The notes beneath the pieces were generated by a model, which searched no databases, was not told the origin of the DNA, and saw only the letters and a program-made list of their open reading frames with translations. Shown one piece after another: positions 1 to 11,421 of a DNA stretch of 64,000 nucleotides. The translations under genes were made by a program, and so were the position numbers. Position 1 is the stretch's first letter; each line of letters begins with the position of its first letter. Source of the stretch: Paraphysomonas bandaiensis (Eukaryota > Chrysophyceae); contig CBFFRP010000058.1 of the NCBI GenBank assembly GCA_965644295.1, positions 239,561 through 303,560 on the forward strand. The letters are read 5' to 3'.

Positions 1-1640
1 TATAACATATACATATAACATGCACCCCTATATATAACATATACATATAACATGCTCCCCTATATATAACATATACATATAACATGCACCCCTATATATA
101 ACATATACATATAACATGCACCCCTATATATAACATGTACATATCTATATAACATATATATATATATAGCACCCCCCCTATATATATAACATATACATAT
201 AACATGCACCCCTATATATAACATATACATATAACATGCTCCCCTATATATAACATATACATATAACATACACCCATATGAATATAGAACATATACATAT
301 AACGTGCACCCCTATATATAACATATACATATAACATATATATATATATATCACCCCCCCCCTATATATAACATATACATATAACATACACCCATATGAA
401 TATAGAACATATACATATAACATGCACCCCTATATATAACATATACATATAACATGCACCCCTATATATAACATATACATATAACATGCTCCCCTATATA
501 TAACATATACATATAACATGCACCCCTATATATAACATATACATATAACATGCACCCCTATATATAACATATACATATCTATATAACATATATATATATA
601 TAACACCACCCCTATATATAACATATACATATAACATGCTCCCCTATATATAACATTCACCCCTATATATAACATATACATATAACATGCTCCCCTATAT
701 ATAACATATACATATAACATATATATATATATATCACCCCCCCCCTATATATAACATATACATATAACATACACCCATATGAATATAGAATATATACATA
801 TAACATGCACCCCTATATATAACATATACATATAACATGCACCCCTATATATAACATATACATATAACATGCTCCCCTATATATAACATATACATATAAC
901 ATGCACCCCTATATATAACATATACATATAACATGCACCCCTATATATAACATGTACATATCTATATAACATATATATATAAATAGCACCCCCTATATAT
1001 ATAACATATACATATAACATGCACCCCTATATATAACATATACATATAACATGCTCCCCTATATATAACATATACATATAACATACACCCATATGAATAT
1101 AGAACATATACATATAACGTGCACCCCTATATATAACATATACATATAACATATATATATATATATATATCACCCCCCCCCTATATATAACATATACATA
1201 TAACATACACCCATATGAATATAGAACATATACATATAACATGCACCCCTATATATAACATATACATATAACATGCACCCCTATATATAACATATACATA
1301 TCTATATAACATATATATATATATAACACCCCCCCTATATATAACATATACATATAACATGCTCCCCTATATATAACATTCACCCCTATGAATATATAAC
1401 ATATACATATAACATACACCCATATGAATATAGAACATATACATATAACATGCTCCCCTATATATAACATATACATATCTATATAACATATACATATAAC
1501 ATACACCCATATGAATATAGAACATATACATATAACATGCACCCCTATATATAACATACACTCTTATGAATATATAACATATACATATACATGTAACACA
1601 CACCCATATATATAGCATAGACTCATATGAATATATACAT
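1..1640. repeat. 32-bp AT-rich minisatellite array with variant units
   Basis: The basic unit is about 32 bp: a C-rich block (caCCCCtatata) followed by taacatatacatataacatg. The first copies start at 1 and 33. Two variant units recur: one containing catatgaatatagaac (near 273, 395, 776, 1089, 1210, 1424 and 1507) and one with a long (TA)n tract followed by seven or eight C (near 150, 340, 580, 730, 960 and 1150). Variants recur in similar order, suggesting expansion of multi-unit blocks. The array starts before base 1. It fades near 1640, about 100 bp before the first visible exon of the DnaJ gene. Confidence 0.9.
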
Positions 1641-1746
1641 TTTCACAAATATGTATATATATGACTCTGATACCTAGCATACACATAACATACGCTGTTT
1701 CTGTATATATATTACAAACACGTGTTTATATAACATGTATATATAG

Positions 1747-3393
1747 GCTTATCAAGTTCTCTCAGATCCTAATAAGAGAAGACAGTATGATCTAGATGGA
1801 TTGATCGAAGAAGGTGAAGAGTACAGTGGATTAGATGTTCAAAATCTTGGAGGGATAGGTCGGGTTTTTGGTGCTATGATCAGCCGTTTTGGGGTTCCTC
1901 TTCAAACGCAAATATGCCAAAATGTATTGAAAACTGCATCTGCAATATGCAGGTCAGTGATTAAGCTACCATATAATTTACACAGTATCTGATATTTAAA
2001 CGTATGATTGTTTAGCAATGGCGGTATTGTCGGTGGGGGCACTCCCCTAGACAGCAGGGTTCAAGATTTAGTTTGGGGTTGGAGTTTCGATGGCAAAGTA
2101 GGGCGACAAGATGCAGTGTTTTATCGTATCACTGTTGACCAGCATAAGGCAGAGAATGGTTTTATTGTATTTTGTCGTAGTCTCACAGGAAAATTTAAAT
2201 TGGTGATGTTTGACTGCGAAGGAAGTGTAATGCATATTGAGGAGTCATTGAGGTACTTGTGACTAATAGTAGACGCTATCTGATAGAAATTGTTATTACA
2301 TCGTTCTTTTTTTGCCCAGGTCACGAGATGGGTCTCAGTGGGAAACTGCCTTATACTTTACCACTGCGTTCCCTACCTATCACTTGGCACCTCCCTTGCC
2401 GCCTTCCCTTCGCGAAGAAGACCTTCCAGCTGTATTTGGGTCCCTGGAGGTGTTTGACCCCTGCAATCTTCCCATATCCCCAGGACAGTACCTCGTGTGT
2501 GTGTACGGGGACAATTTTATTGGAAAAACGTCCTATAATTTGCTCGCCGTGCCTACTCTAAATGAGTGCGATGAGGTTGTCAGTAGTTCTTGTGTTGATG
2601 TGTTGTGCCTCATAGCCTCATTTCAGGCTAAGGATGTGCAAAAATTGGACAAGGCAGTTTTGAAAGCCCGGGCTAAACTCTCTGATCTGAAAGAGGAGTA
2701 TATTAAGGTTTGTGATGGCGGGAACTATGGAGCTGGAATCTGACAAATTTGCAGGCCAAAGAGGCCTTTGAGAGAGTGAGTAGACAGGTCAAGGTTGAAA
2801 GTGCTGAGGTGGATGACCTGATAGAGAGACGTGAGTTCGCCTATAGGTACGTCGCGTGACAATCCTTGGCGATGCATTGACATATATACAGCTCATTTAT
2901 GGTATCCTCCGCGAATGCATTTCTTCCTTCTGTGTGTCCTCCAGAAGGGAAATCTGCTACTGGAACGAGAGACGCAGGTGCAGGGTCTGGAGTAGATGAT
3001 GTAGTGCAACAGGCGACTGCCACTGCAGCTGCTGCCGGAGGTTGGATGGCTTCAACGTTTTCATGTAAGATCGTATGTGCACTCGTTGGACGATGTCTAA
3101 CAAATTTCATAGCTGGATTGCTACAATTTAACAAACTGATGAGTGGAGGTGGTGCTAGTGACCAGAGTAAGCACTCTGCATCCATTCCTTCAACTACACC
3201 TTCATACGACCCCGCAAAGGGTCTGGGTGAAGAAGAGTCAGACCAAGGTGAAGATAATGATGAAGAAGGAGTCCTGTCATTCGATGAGATCGAAGAAGAG
3301 CCGTTGTCACCCCAATCTGATGAGTACGTAGAAGCAGTAGTGGAAGCACAAGACACGAATGATGCGGAAAGCTTTGACGATGCAGAACGCTAA
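1747..3393 (+). CDS. ARG1/DnaJ15-like J-domain cochaperone (5' end missing)
   Basis: Five exons read in one frame: 1747-1952, 2016-2252, 2320-2707, 2755-2846 and 2892-3393 (introns of 63, 67, 47 and 45 nt). The first encodes the C-terminal half of a J domain (AYQVLSDPNKRRQYDLDG). It runs on into NLGGIGRVFGAMISRFGVP, which resembles plant ARG1/AtDjB15 (NLGTVNTMFAALFSKLGVP, from memory). Later exons keep the family pattern, including VYGDNFIGKTSYNLLAVP and a charged coiled-coil segment (KAKEAFERVSRQ). The last exon is acidic and low in complexity. The visible part is 474 residues. The J-domain half with helix I and the HPD motif was not found in 1-1746, so its exon must lie left of the window, across the minisatellite. 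J-domain proteins stimulate Hsp70 ATPase; ARG1 is linked to gravity signalling in plants. Family assignment is strong; cellular role here is unknown. Confidence 0.82.
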
Positions 3394-4095
3394 CATGATG
3401 TTGGTTCTCGACTGCAATTGTATAGACAGGGGAGCTGGCTAGAAAGGGGTGCTCACGCGTAGAGGATGTGTTTGTTACTTGGACAACGATTTCGGTGACT
3501 TTTGCTTGCATACGTTGATGCGATAAGTGTAGATATCATACTATGTATCAATATCGAATATCGAATATTTTATTAATGAATAATGTTCTGCATGACTATG
3601 GTCCGACTTCTCTTGTCGATGATTCAACAACACATTGTATTACAGAATAGTCCAGGGTTATAGTCATATTCAACCAACACCGTCCTGGATGATATTAATC
3701 GGTGTTTACTATTGTGTTTATTACAAAAGGTGTATATTGCGAAGAATAATAGGCTGTTATTAGTTATTAGACTTACTTGTGTTGAACAAAGCATTTTAAA
3801 AGAGCTGCGCACATGAAAGAAATATTTATTCGTATTTCGTATAAAATCTATGTTGCTTGCTCATATTCGAAAGAGCAGTCATATCACATCTACCGCCAGT
3901 AAAATATAAGCTTATCCCTGTGCTAGTGAACTAAATCTGAACTCTAAATCTAAATTTACAAATATACTCGTGTGAGTCAACTGTTGAGAAACCATCGTGC
4001 ACCAAATCATTAAATTACTTATATTTCAATCTTTTCTCATCACAGAAAGATACATCATCAACCACTCTGCGGAAAACAAAAGTCACACAGAAAAT
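3394..4095. other. Convergent intergenic region
   Basis: This lies between the ends of the DnaJ gene (plus) and the transhydrogenase gene (minus). It is AT-rich, with short scattered ORFs that lack any family signature. I see no repeat or RNA gene. It presumably holds the two 3' untranslated regions. Confidence 0.6.
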
Positions 4096-7000
4096 TTATA
4101 GAGCAGCACGAATGGCTTCGAGACTCTTCTTCGCATCTCCGAGAAGCATATCATTGTTGGATTTGTAGAACACAGGGTTGTCAACACCTACAACAAAATG
4201 CAAATAAATAGAATACTACAATTATCAATAGAACTAACCGGCATATCCTGATGCCATTGATCTCTTCATAAAGATAGATTGCTTAGCCTTCCACACCTGA
4301 ATAACAGGCATGCCAGCAATGGCGCTGTTGGGATCATCTTCAGCAGCACAGTTGACTGTGTCATTAGCCCCAACCACAACACATACATCAACCTCAGACA
4401 TTTCTTCGTTGATTTCGTCCATCTCATATACCATGTCATATGGCACACCAGCTTCCGCCAACATAACATTCAACTGACCAGGCATGCGTCCAGCAACCGG
4501 GTGAACAGCGAACTTGACGTCCTTTCCTTCCTTTCTGAGTTGAAGAGCAATTTCAGCAACCACACCGGCAGCTTGGGCAACAGCGAGTCCATATCCGGGA
4601 GTAATAACAATTTTCTCAGCATTCTTGAACATTTCGGCAGCATCAGTGGGTGTAATTTCGGTGTGCACTCTCTCTTCTGCAGACATACTTTTGGCCTAAG
4701 ACATGGTCACATTGTTGGGACAATACGCTGATAAACAAATACCTGTCCGGCGACGGTTCCGAAACCACCTAGGATGACATTAGGAAGAGATCTGTTCATT
4801 GCCTCACACATAATACGTGTGAGGAATGCACCAGATGAGCCAATGAGGGCACCAACAACAGTCAGAAGAGGTTGGTCAAGAATGAATCCCTCTGCACAAA
4901 AAATCACAACGTCAGATACAAGCAATTCATGCAAACAATTCAAAACCTGCACATAATGCCCATCCAGAATAAGAATTGAGCAGGGTTATAACCACAGGCA
5001 TATCTGCTCCCCCAATTGAAGCAGTCATATGGAAACCTAGAGCACCACTGCTTGCAGTTCCCGCGGCAAGGCACAAAGCGGCCGTAGTAGGGTCGGCAGT
5101 CGCACAGAAGCCAATAAGAGACGCCATGGACACAGCGCCGAGAGACATATTGATCGCATCCCTGCCGGGGAGCATCAAAGCATCAGAACTCAGCTTCTCA
5201 GATAGCTTTCCATAGGCAATAATTGATCCCGTGCAAGTAATGGCACCCATCCAAGCACCGAGATAAGTGGATACGTTATGGAAAGTGCTCAGATGAGCAG
5301 CGTCATGCACAAGGAAATCTCCTACAGCTGTCATTGTGGCAGCGATGCCGACAAGAGAATGAAATCCTGCAACAGCCTGAGGTAGTTCAGTGGGCCCGAT
5401 TTTGGTAGAAAGGTAGTACCCAATGCCACCACCAGCACCACAAAGCATAGCGAGCTGTCCGTAGACCGTAGCATGCTCAGGGTGCATATACATCAGAGTA
5501 GCTGCAACGCCAGAGGCAATACCACCCATCCCGACGGAAATGCCGAGTCTGGCAGTCTGCTGGGAAGATAAGCACGAAATTCCACCAACACACCCAAGTG
5601 CAGAGCCAAGCGCAAGCATAGGGGCAAGAGATACGGGCGCAATTCCACTAGCCATTGCCGCACCACTGCCGAATATGGCGACGGCTCCAGGAAGAAGGTA
5701 ATAATGATTGTACTCTGGAGGATCGTCCGGTCGACGGAACATGTCAAGCATCTTCTTTGTCACAATGGTACCACCAGAAAGATTAACAGCCGAAAGACCA
5801 ACAGCACTGGCAGCCAAAAACTGAGGGACACTGTGAGGTACCATTCCACCTCCCATCTGGAGCATGCCACCCACAATGGTCATACCCGAAATGGCATTAG
5901 TCATAGCCATCAAAGGAGAGTGAAGAGAATGAGTTACGCCCTAAATAAAAAGTGTAAGTGTGACACAAGAACTGCAACACAGCAACACGTATTACCAACC
6001 TGTACACATGAGTTTCCGACCCAGCATGAGAGTGCGAAGGTCGACATCATAGCAGGGTTTGGAACATTAGAAGCGAGGGCGAGCATAGAAGAAGTAGCTG
6101 CAGTAGTAGCAAGGGCGTTCTTCATGTATACACGCTGCGGGTCTTCAGGGACAGGCTCCTTAACACCGATAAGTTTACAGAAGGATTTTGAAAAAGACAA
6201 CTCACCTCTTTCTTGGCCTCTGTGGTAGCAGCAGCTGGAGCGGCGGGAGGAACGTAAGGGGAAAGTTCCTTACCGTCAATCGCGACACACACGGAGCGCA
6301 CAGCAGGATCTTCGAGGTTTACCTGTAGTTATAGTTGTACTGCTAAGAAAAGAGAGAAAATACACACGTCACGCTTACTTTCCACGTCTTAGTTTCCTTA
6401 TCTGTCATGCTCAACAGGAAGTTGGTCACATTGCCACCAAATAGAGACGACGCTGTGGAAGCCATCCTGCTCTCCATGTTGGTGTACCCTACGCAAGTAA
6501 TACCTTTGTGCTCAACAACCTTCCCCGGCTCAGTAGTCTCCACATTTCCACCTGCTGGGGCCGCGAGGTCCACAGTTACACCACCCCGAGGCATGGCTTC
6601 CACCATATTCTTTTTGATCAACACAGGCGCCTTCCTACCAGGAATCAGTGCGGTAGTGATGACGACATCCATATTTTTCAATTCATTGAGAAGCATCTTG
6701 TCTGCTGCCTCAAACCATTCCTTGCTCATTTCTTTCGCATATCCCCCAGCTCCCGAGCCATCCTCTTTAAAGTCCACCTCCAAGAACTTCGCCCCAACCG
6801 ATTCAACTTGTTCTTTAGCGGCAGAACGTACATCAAACCCGTAAACAATAGCACCCTTCTTCTTAGCAAGTTGCATGGCAGCAAGACCAGCAACTCCAGC
6901 GCCAACAACAAGTACCTTAGCGGGAGGAATCTTGCCAGCAGCAGTGGACTGGCCAGCAAATGGGCGTTGCATATGGTGGGCCGCTTCGATAACTGCACGG

Positions 7001-7552
7001 TACCCCGCAACATTAGCCTGTGAGGAAAGGACATCGAATGCCTGTCCTCTAGAGAGCGTTCGAAGCAAGGAGTCAAGAGAGAGGACAGTTGATTTCTGCT
7101 TAACCAGTTGAGACATGAGATCTGTGTTCACACGGGGCTGGATAATCGAACAAATTGCACGATTTTCAAGTTTTGCTGCTTCTTCAGCAGTTGGAGGACG
7201 AACCTAACATCAAAATAAGTACATCCATATAAAGTTACATATAAAATACAACCTTAGTCACTACTTGAGACTTCCAAATAGCATCCAAAGGTGAGATCTC
7301 AGCACCAGCAGTCTTATAGAGATCATCAGAGAATCCACTGAGCTCTCCTGCATTTGATTCTATTCTAACTTTTGCTCCAGCTTTTGTAAGTTTAGTAACA
7401 TTAGGTGGAGTAATAGCCACACGACATTCACCCTCTAATGTCTCTTTAGGGACTCCAATAGTCAATCCTTGTAATCCACGTACAGTAGATCTTAAATAGG
7501 CATATTTGGCCCTATTTGTATATGAAATAAGACGAGAATTCCTTCGAATCAT
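4096..7552 (-). CDS. NNT: Proton-translocating NAD(P) transhydrogenase, mitochondrial type
   Basis: Eight exons (7552-7253, 7203-6379, 6322-6206, 6158-6000, 5940-4947, 4891-4743, 4695-4239, 4187-4096) join to 1,030 residues, close to the animal enzyme (about 1,086). It passes hydride from NADH to NADP+ coupled to proton entry across the inner mitochondrial membrane. Order: a basic, Ser/Arg-rich N-terminus ([20 protein letters not shown]) that looks like a mitochondrial presequence; the NAD-binding alpha part from GLTIGVPKE, with the Rossmann loop VVGAGVAG near residue 200; a hydrophobic domain (about 425-830); and the NADP-binding part with [30 protein letters not shown] and GANDTVN (about 880-960), ending [20 protein letters not shown]. 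The alpha and beta parts of the bacterial enzyme are fused. Introns are 47-59 nt with GT-AG ends. No break or missing key motif was seen. Very secure assignment. Confidence 0.96.
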
Positions 7553-7973
7553 TACAACAAATCAAATTGAATCCAATAATAATAATAGAATGTAATATGA
7601 TTGTTGATAATCTATAAGATGATGCAAGAATAGTATATAGAAACATATGCATAATCATAACGAGATCATACATACATAATGCAACAGGATCCTATTCCAC
7701 ATACGATATTAAAAACGTTGCATGAGGATGTAAAATATTCAGGGTTTTTATACATTTAAGAATATTGAGAAGTAATTTTATAAGGTTTTTAGAATGAATT
7801 TTTTAAATAAAGTATGAAAATGTGGTATTTTGATGATTTTTGTTTGGATCTTTGCAATTATTCGCATACGAAAAAAAAAAAGGAACACAACTGATATCTA
7901 TCTATCTTAAAAGGACACTTTATACTTTCAGTTTGTATGGAAATAGATACGTATCTTAACTTTATTAACTCTC
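7553..7973. other. AT-rich 5' flank of the transhydrogenase gene
   Basis: This stretch is upstream of the minus-strand transhydrogenase start and ends at a dispersed repeat copy. It has poly-A and AT-rich tracts (a run of A near 7870) and no coding signal. It presumably holds the promoter, but no specific element is recognised. Confidence 0.5.
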
Positions 7974-8118
7974 TCGGCATCCTTTGTATATTTTTGTTCA
8001 GAGATGCCTCTAATATTGAGGCAACAATTATGTGTATTCCAGCCGTAGTTGCATACTAGTAATATAGAAGATTTTGCTTCAATATTTTCCCGAAAAATAA
8101 GATGCTGACTGCCGATAC
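7974..8118 (+). repeat. Dispersed element family 1, copy A
   Basis: This is one of four related copies of about 140 bp (the others are at 14144-14280, 37320-37465 inverted and 51642-51778). Shared blocks in order: TTTTGTTC, GCCTCTAATATTGAG, AATTATGTGTATT, AGCCGTAGTTG, TTCAAT, CCGAAAAATAAGATGCTGACT and GCCGATAC. It ends about 50 bp before the hydrolase ATG. The class is unknown: MITE, SINE or a structured non-coding RNA are all possible. Confidence 0.8.
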
Positions 8119-8168
8119 GGTCTCTCTCTATATACATCCATCCACACATATATATATACATTAATAAC

Positions 8169-9401
8169 ATGTCATCAAGATCACAATCTTATATATGGGA
8201 TATTAATATATTCATTAGTTCATCTCTACTCTTTCATTGGTATTTTCATTTATCAAAGAAACCAAAACTCTATACATCCCAAGCAGCTACATCCCAAGCA
8301 GCTACATCCCAAGCAGCTACATCCCTCTCATCTACTCATACTATACAGCATCTTATCTCACAATGTCCATCATTACATCATATATTCTATCCATCTATAT
8401 TCTTATTTAATCCACATATTCAATTAATTGCATTTGTATTATATAATGAATATAATAATCTATTCCCACCTTATAAGTGGATGATGGAGTCGATTACTAT
8501 GGATGATGGAGAGGCAATGTATTTAGATTGGGTTAATACTATTCCTAATTTCTCTCATTCTGATACTACTCCAATTTTACTTATTCATCATGGTGCTTTT
8601 TCTCACAGCAGAGATTTACCTGGACAATGTTATATCGGTGAGGCATTACGAAGAGGTTGGATTGTGTGTGCCCTTAATCGCAGAGGGCACTACGGAAAGC
8701 TAACTAAACCAAAATTTAATTTATTTGGATGCACTAATGATACACGGTCAATTGTTGAAAATAATATTAAAGCACGTCGACCGAATTCTCGAGTGTTTAT
8801 GATAGGCATATCAGCTGGATCTGCAGTTGTTGCGAGGTATATGGGAGAGCAAGGACTACATCGGAAATCTGAAGCAACACCAATCCTAGGGTTTTGTGAT
8901 GCTGCAGTTGGAGTTAGCCCAGCCTATAACATCGAAGTCTGTATGTCCAGGCTCAAAATGCCGTACTCAGCGAAACTATTGAGTTCAGCGAAACGGTTTC
9001 ATTTGGAGGGAAATAAGGAAATTCTTGAACCATGTGTTTCATATTCTAAGTGCGCAAACACTTCAGATTTACAGTCGTGGATTGAACATTCATGGAGTAT
9101 GGCAGGATTTTCTTCACAGGAAGAGTATTTCGAGTACTCGAACCCAATGCGAGTTTGCAGCCATATTTTGGAGCCTTGTTTATTTATCAATGCTGAAGAT
9201 GACCCTGTCAGTGTTGTAGAAAACGTTTACGAAAACCTACATATCTTCGAAACGGGCGCGTGTGGGGCAGCTCTTGCTCTAACTAAGACTGGCAGTCACT
9301 GCTCTTTCTTGGGGCTCGGAATGACATCGTGGGTTGAGCGTGTAGCTTTTGAATTTTTTGATGCCTTCTTGTCAGAGAAGAGAGAAAAAGAATCTACATA
9401 G
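8169..9401 (+). CDS. ABHD1/3-type alpha/beta hydrolase, membrane anchored
   Basis: A single-exon 410-residue gene of the ABHD1/ABHD3/YheT esterase family, whose members act on phospholipids or lipid esters. The N-terminus has a hydrophobic stretch (about residues 10-28), probably a membrane anchor. A TSQAA run follows, encoded by three copies of an 18-bp repeat near 8280-8322. Family signatures are clear: LLIHHGAFSHSRDLPGQCYI, VCALNRRGHYGKLTKPKFN and MIGISAGSAVVARYMGEQG. The catalytic triad is visible: Ser215 in GISAG, Asp344 or Asp345 in NAEDDPV, and His377 in TGSHCSFL. The start is the first ATG of the frame, about 50 bp after a dispersed element. Substrate unknown; family assignment is strong. 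Confidence 0.9.
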   Translation: MSSRSQSYIWDINIFISSSLLFHWYFHLSKKPKLYTSQAATSQAATSQAATSLSSTHTIQHLISQCPSLHHIFYPSIFLFNPHIQLIAFVLYNEYNNLFPPYKWMMESITMDDGEAMYLDWVNTIPNFSHSDTTPILLIHHGAFSHSRDLPGQCYIGEALRRGWIVCALNRRGHYGKLTKPKFNLFGCTNDTRSIVENNIKARRPNSRVFMIGISAGSAVVARYMGEQGLHRKSEATPILGFCDAAVGVSPAYNIEVCMSRLKMPYSAKLLSSAKRFHLEGNKEILEPCVSYSKCANTSDLQSWIEHSWSMAGFSSQEEYFEYSNPMRVCSHILEPCLFINAEDDPVSVVENVYENLHIFETGACGAALALTKTGSHCSFLGLGMTSWVERVAFEFFDAFLSEKREKEST

Positions 9402-9932
9402 CTTTATGATAAATGATAACTTCGTAATACTGTAACTAATATTTATTAACTGTTTCAACTTTTTAATATGACAAATAGGACGAGCAGAATGTTTTAAAAT
9501 ATAGGAGAATACTCACTTCTTCGTTCTCACACAGTTATTGCTTATTTCACTTTACATACTAAGAGCTAAAGATCCGTATGCCGCTGCAATCGTTTCTTAC
9601 TGACTCAATCAACGCTAGGAAACAGTATAATAATACAGAACAATAGATTGGTATGGAGGCGATTTAGATGTATTACAATCTTATTGATGGTAAATACGTA
9701 AATACTTGTACACACGCAACATGCACATACAGTGCTGGCTCCATGGAGTCACTTATGAACATGATTGAAAATGACTCGGTACAACTATGATCATTAAAGA
9801 GGAATAATAAATTTGCATTGACAATAGGATATAATATACTACAATACCTTTACAATTATTAGTTATAAGAGAATGTAGCCCACGCAAGGCTCGTTTAAGG
9901 GTATAAAAATATTAAGCTTTTACAACTTTGAA
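9402..9932. other. Convergent intergenic region
   Basis: This separates the hydrolase gene (plus) and the DUF1764 gene (minus), both ending here. It is AT-rich and I see no gene, RNA or repeat. It presumably contains the two 3' untranslated regions. Confidence 0.5.
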
Positions 9933-10457
9933 TCAAAAGCAGCAATCACAGTCAAAGGGACATAAAGGCGTTCCCCCTCCTTCTCCGACCTTAAGTAAAT
10001 GAGCTTTGTACACTGGAAGTCCCGTGGCTTGGTCTATACGCTCTAGTGGCGCCTCCGGGGATATAATACTAACGTTATCAGATTTCATCAGACCATATGA
10101 TGATGTGCTTTCTTGCGGCTTTACTGGACGAGTTGATGAAGACTTGGAAGAATCAACCACTGTCTTCTTTTTCTTTGTCGCTACAGCAAAAATATCATCG
10201 ATTTCCTCTTTGACCCTCTTATTAGTAGTGGGCTGTACATCTTTCTTTACAGCCACATCTGCATTATTTGAGGCATCTTTAGTGGTCTTATTAGTTTTTT
10301 TCTTTTCTACACTATTATTTGTTGCATTTTCCAATGAGGATTTATCTTTTTCTTGCATATTACTATTCACTGTTGTCTTATTGCCTTTGTTATATAGAGC
10401 ATTATCATATAAATTCTTAGGATAACGATGCCTAGAGGGCTTAGATAAGAACCTCAT
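9933..10457 (-). CDS. DUF1764 family protein
   Basis: A single-exon ORF of 174 residues. The first 120 residues are rich in Lys, Asn, Ser and Thr, likely disordered, and include EEIDDIFAVATKKKK. The C-terminus carries the hallmark of DUF1764 eukaryotic proteins: TGLPVYKAHLLKVGEGGGTP followed by LCPFDCDCCF at the very end. The Cys cluster CPFDCDCCF probably binds metal, but the family has no established function. Length is normal for the family. It is divergently placed from the ankyrin gene, 447 bp apart. Confidence 0.8.
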   Translation of the reverse strand: MRFLSKPSRHRYPKNLYDNALYNKGNKTTVNSNMQEKDKSSLENATNNSVEKKKTNKTTKDASNNADVAVKKDVQPTTNKRVKEEIDDIFAVATKKKKTVVDSSKSSSTRPVKPQESTSSYGLMKSDNVSIISPEAPLERIDQATGLPVYKAHLLKVGEGGGTPLCPFDCDCCF

Positions 10458-10758
10458 ATTGCAAAGGGAGGATTATGAGAAGGTAAGATTGCAGGAGAAG
10501 GATTGTTACGTAGTAGTAGTGTGTGTTGAGGTATTGCCCAGTGGGTGTTATATTGCTATCTATCGAGGGCTTTGACCACAACTGATGGATGTACAGTACA
10601 TATATAAGTACACAACCCCACACCACTAACACATCAGCATGCTGGCTGTACTGATCAATAGGTTAGAACGTACTATAATACATAATAATAGGTACATGTA
10701 CCGCACGATGAGGACTGTATAAGTACTCTTATTCGCTCAGAAACTCAAGGAAGGAAAC

Positions 10759-10772
10759 CGCGATATATCGCG
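10759..10772. promoter_or_regulatory. Perfect 14-bp palindrome in a divergent promoter
   Basis: CGCGATATATCGCG is a perfect palindrome with four CpG steps in AT-rich DNA. It sits in the 447-bp gap between the divergent starts of the DUF1764 gene (10457) and the ankyrin gene (10905). This is the position and symmetry expected of a dimeric transcription-factor site. Function is inferred only. The rest of 10458-10904 shows no other clear element. Confidence 0.35.
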
Positions 10773-10904
10773 AGTGGTTCTATCTGTACATGGTGTGTCT
10801 CTTCAAGATACGAAATGAGGGAAGTTAACAAAAGAGAGAAAAGTGAGATGTACTGTATGTAAATATGTACTTCACTTCACTTCTCTTTTGTATGCAGACA
10901 TAAG

Positions 10905-11115
10905 ATGGGTAATAATATTATTACAGCTGCAAAGAATGGCGATATCAACAGCGTGAAGAGCTGTGTTGAGTGGGGTTATCGTATCAATGCGAAAGATTGG
11001 GTAATAACGTGTACATGTATACATACAGGTGTACCTACCTACCTACCTACCTACCTACATACATACATACATACATACATACATACATACATACATACAT
11101 ACATACATACATACA

Positions 11116-11149
<34 letters not shown>

Positions 11150-11387
11150 CATACATACATACATACATACATACATACATACATACATACATACATACAT
11201 ACATACATACATACATACATACATACATACATACATACATACATACATACATACATACATACATACATACATACATACATACATACATACATACATACAT
11301 ACATACATACATACATACATACATACATACATACATACATACATACATACATACATACATACATACATACATACATACATACATACA

Positions 11388-11421
<34 letters not shown>

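Noticed and set aside
60-1618. ORFs of IYRGACYMYM type on the minus strand of the 32-bp array
   Set aside because: They follow the repeat period exactly and have no start context, codon bias or family signature.
2841-3511. Minus-strand ORFs of 171 and 105 codons opposite the last DnaJ exon
   Set aside because: They are Ser/Pro-rich shadows of the acidic plus-strand exon, which joins the upstream exons in frame.
6407-7111. Plus-strand ORFs opposite transhydrogenase exon 2
   Set aside because: They mirror a highly conserved coding exon and show no independent signature.
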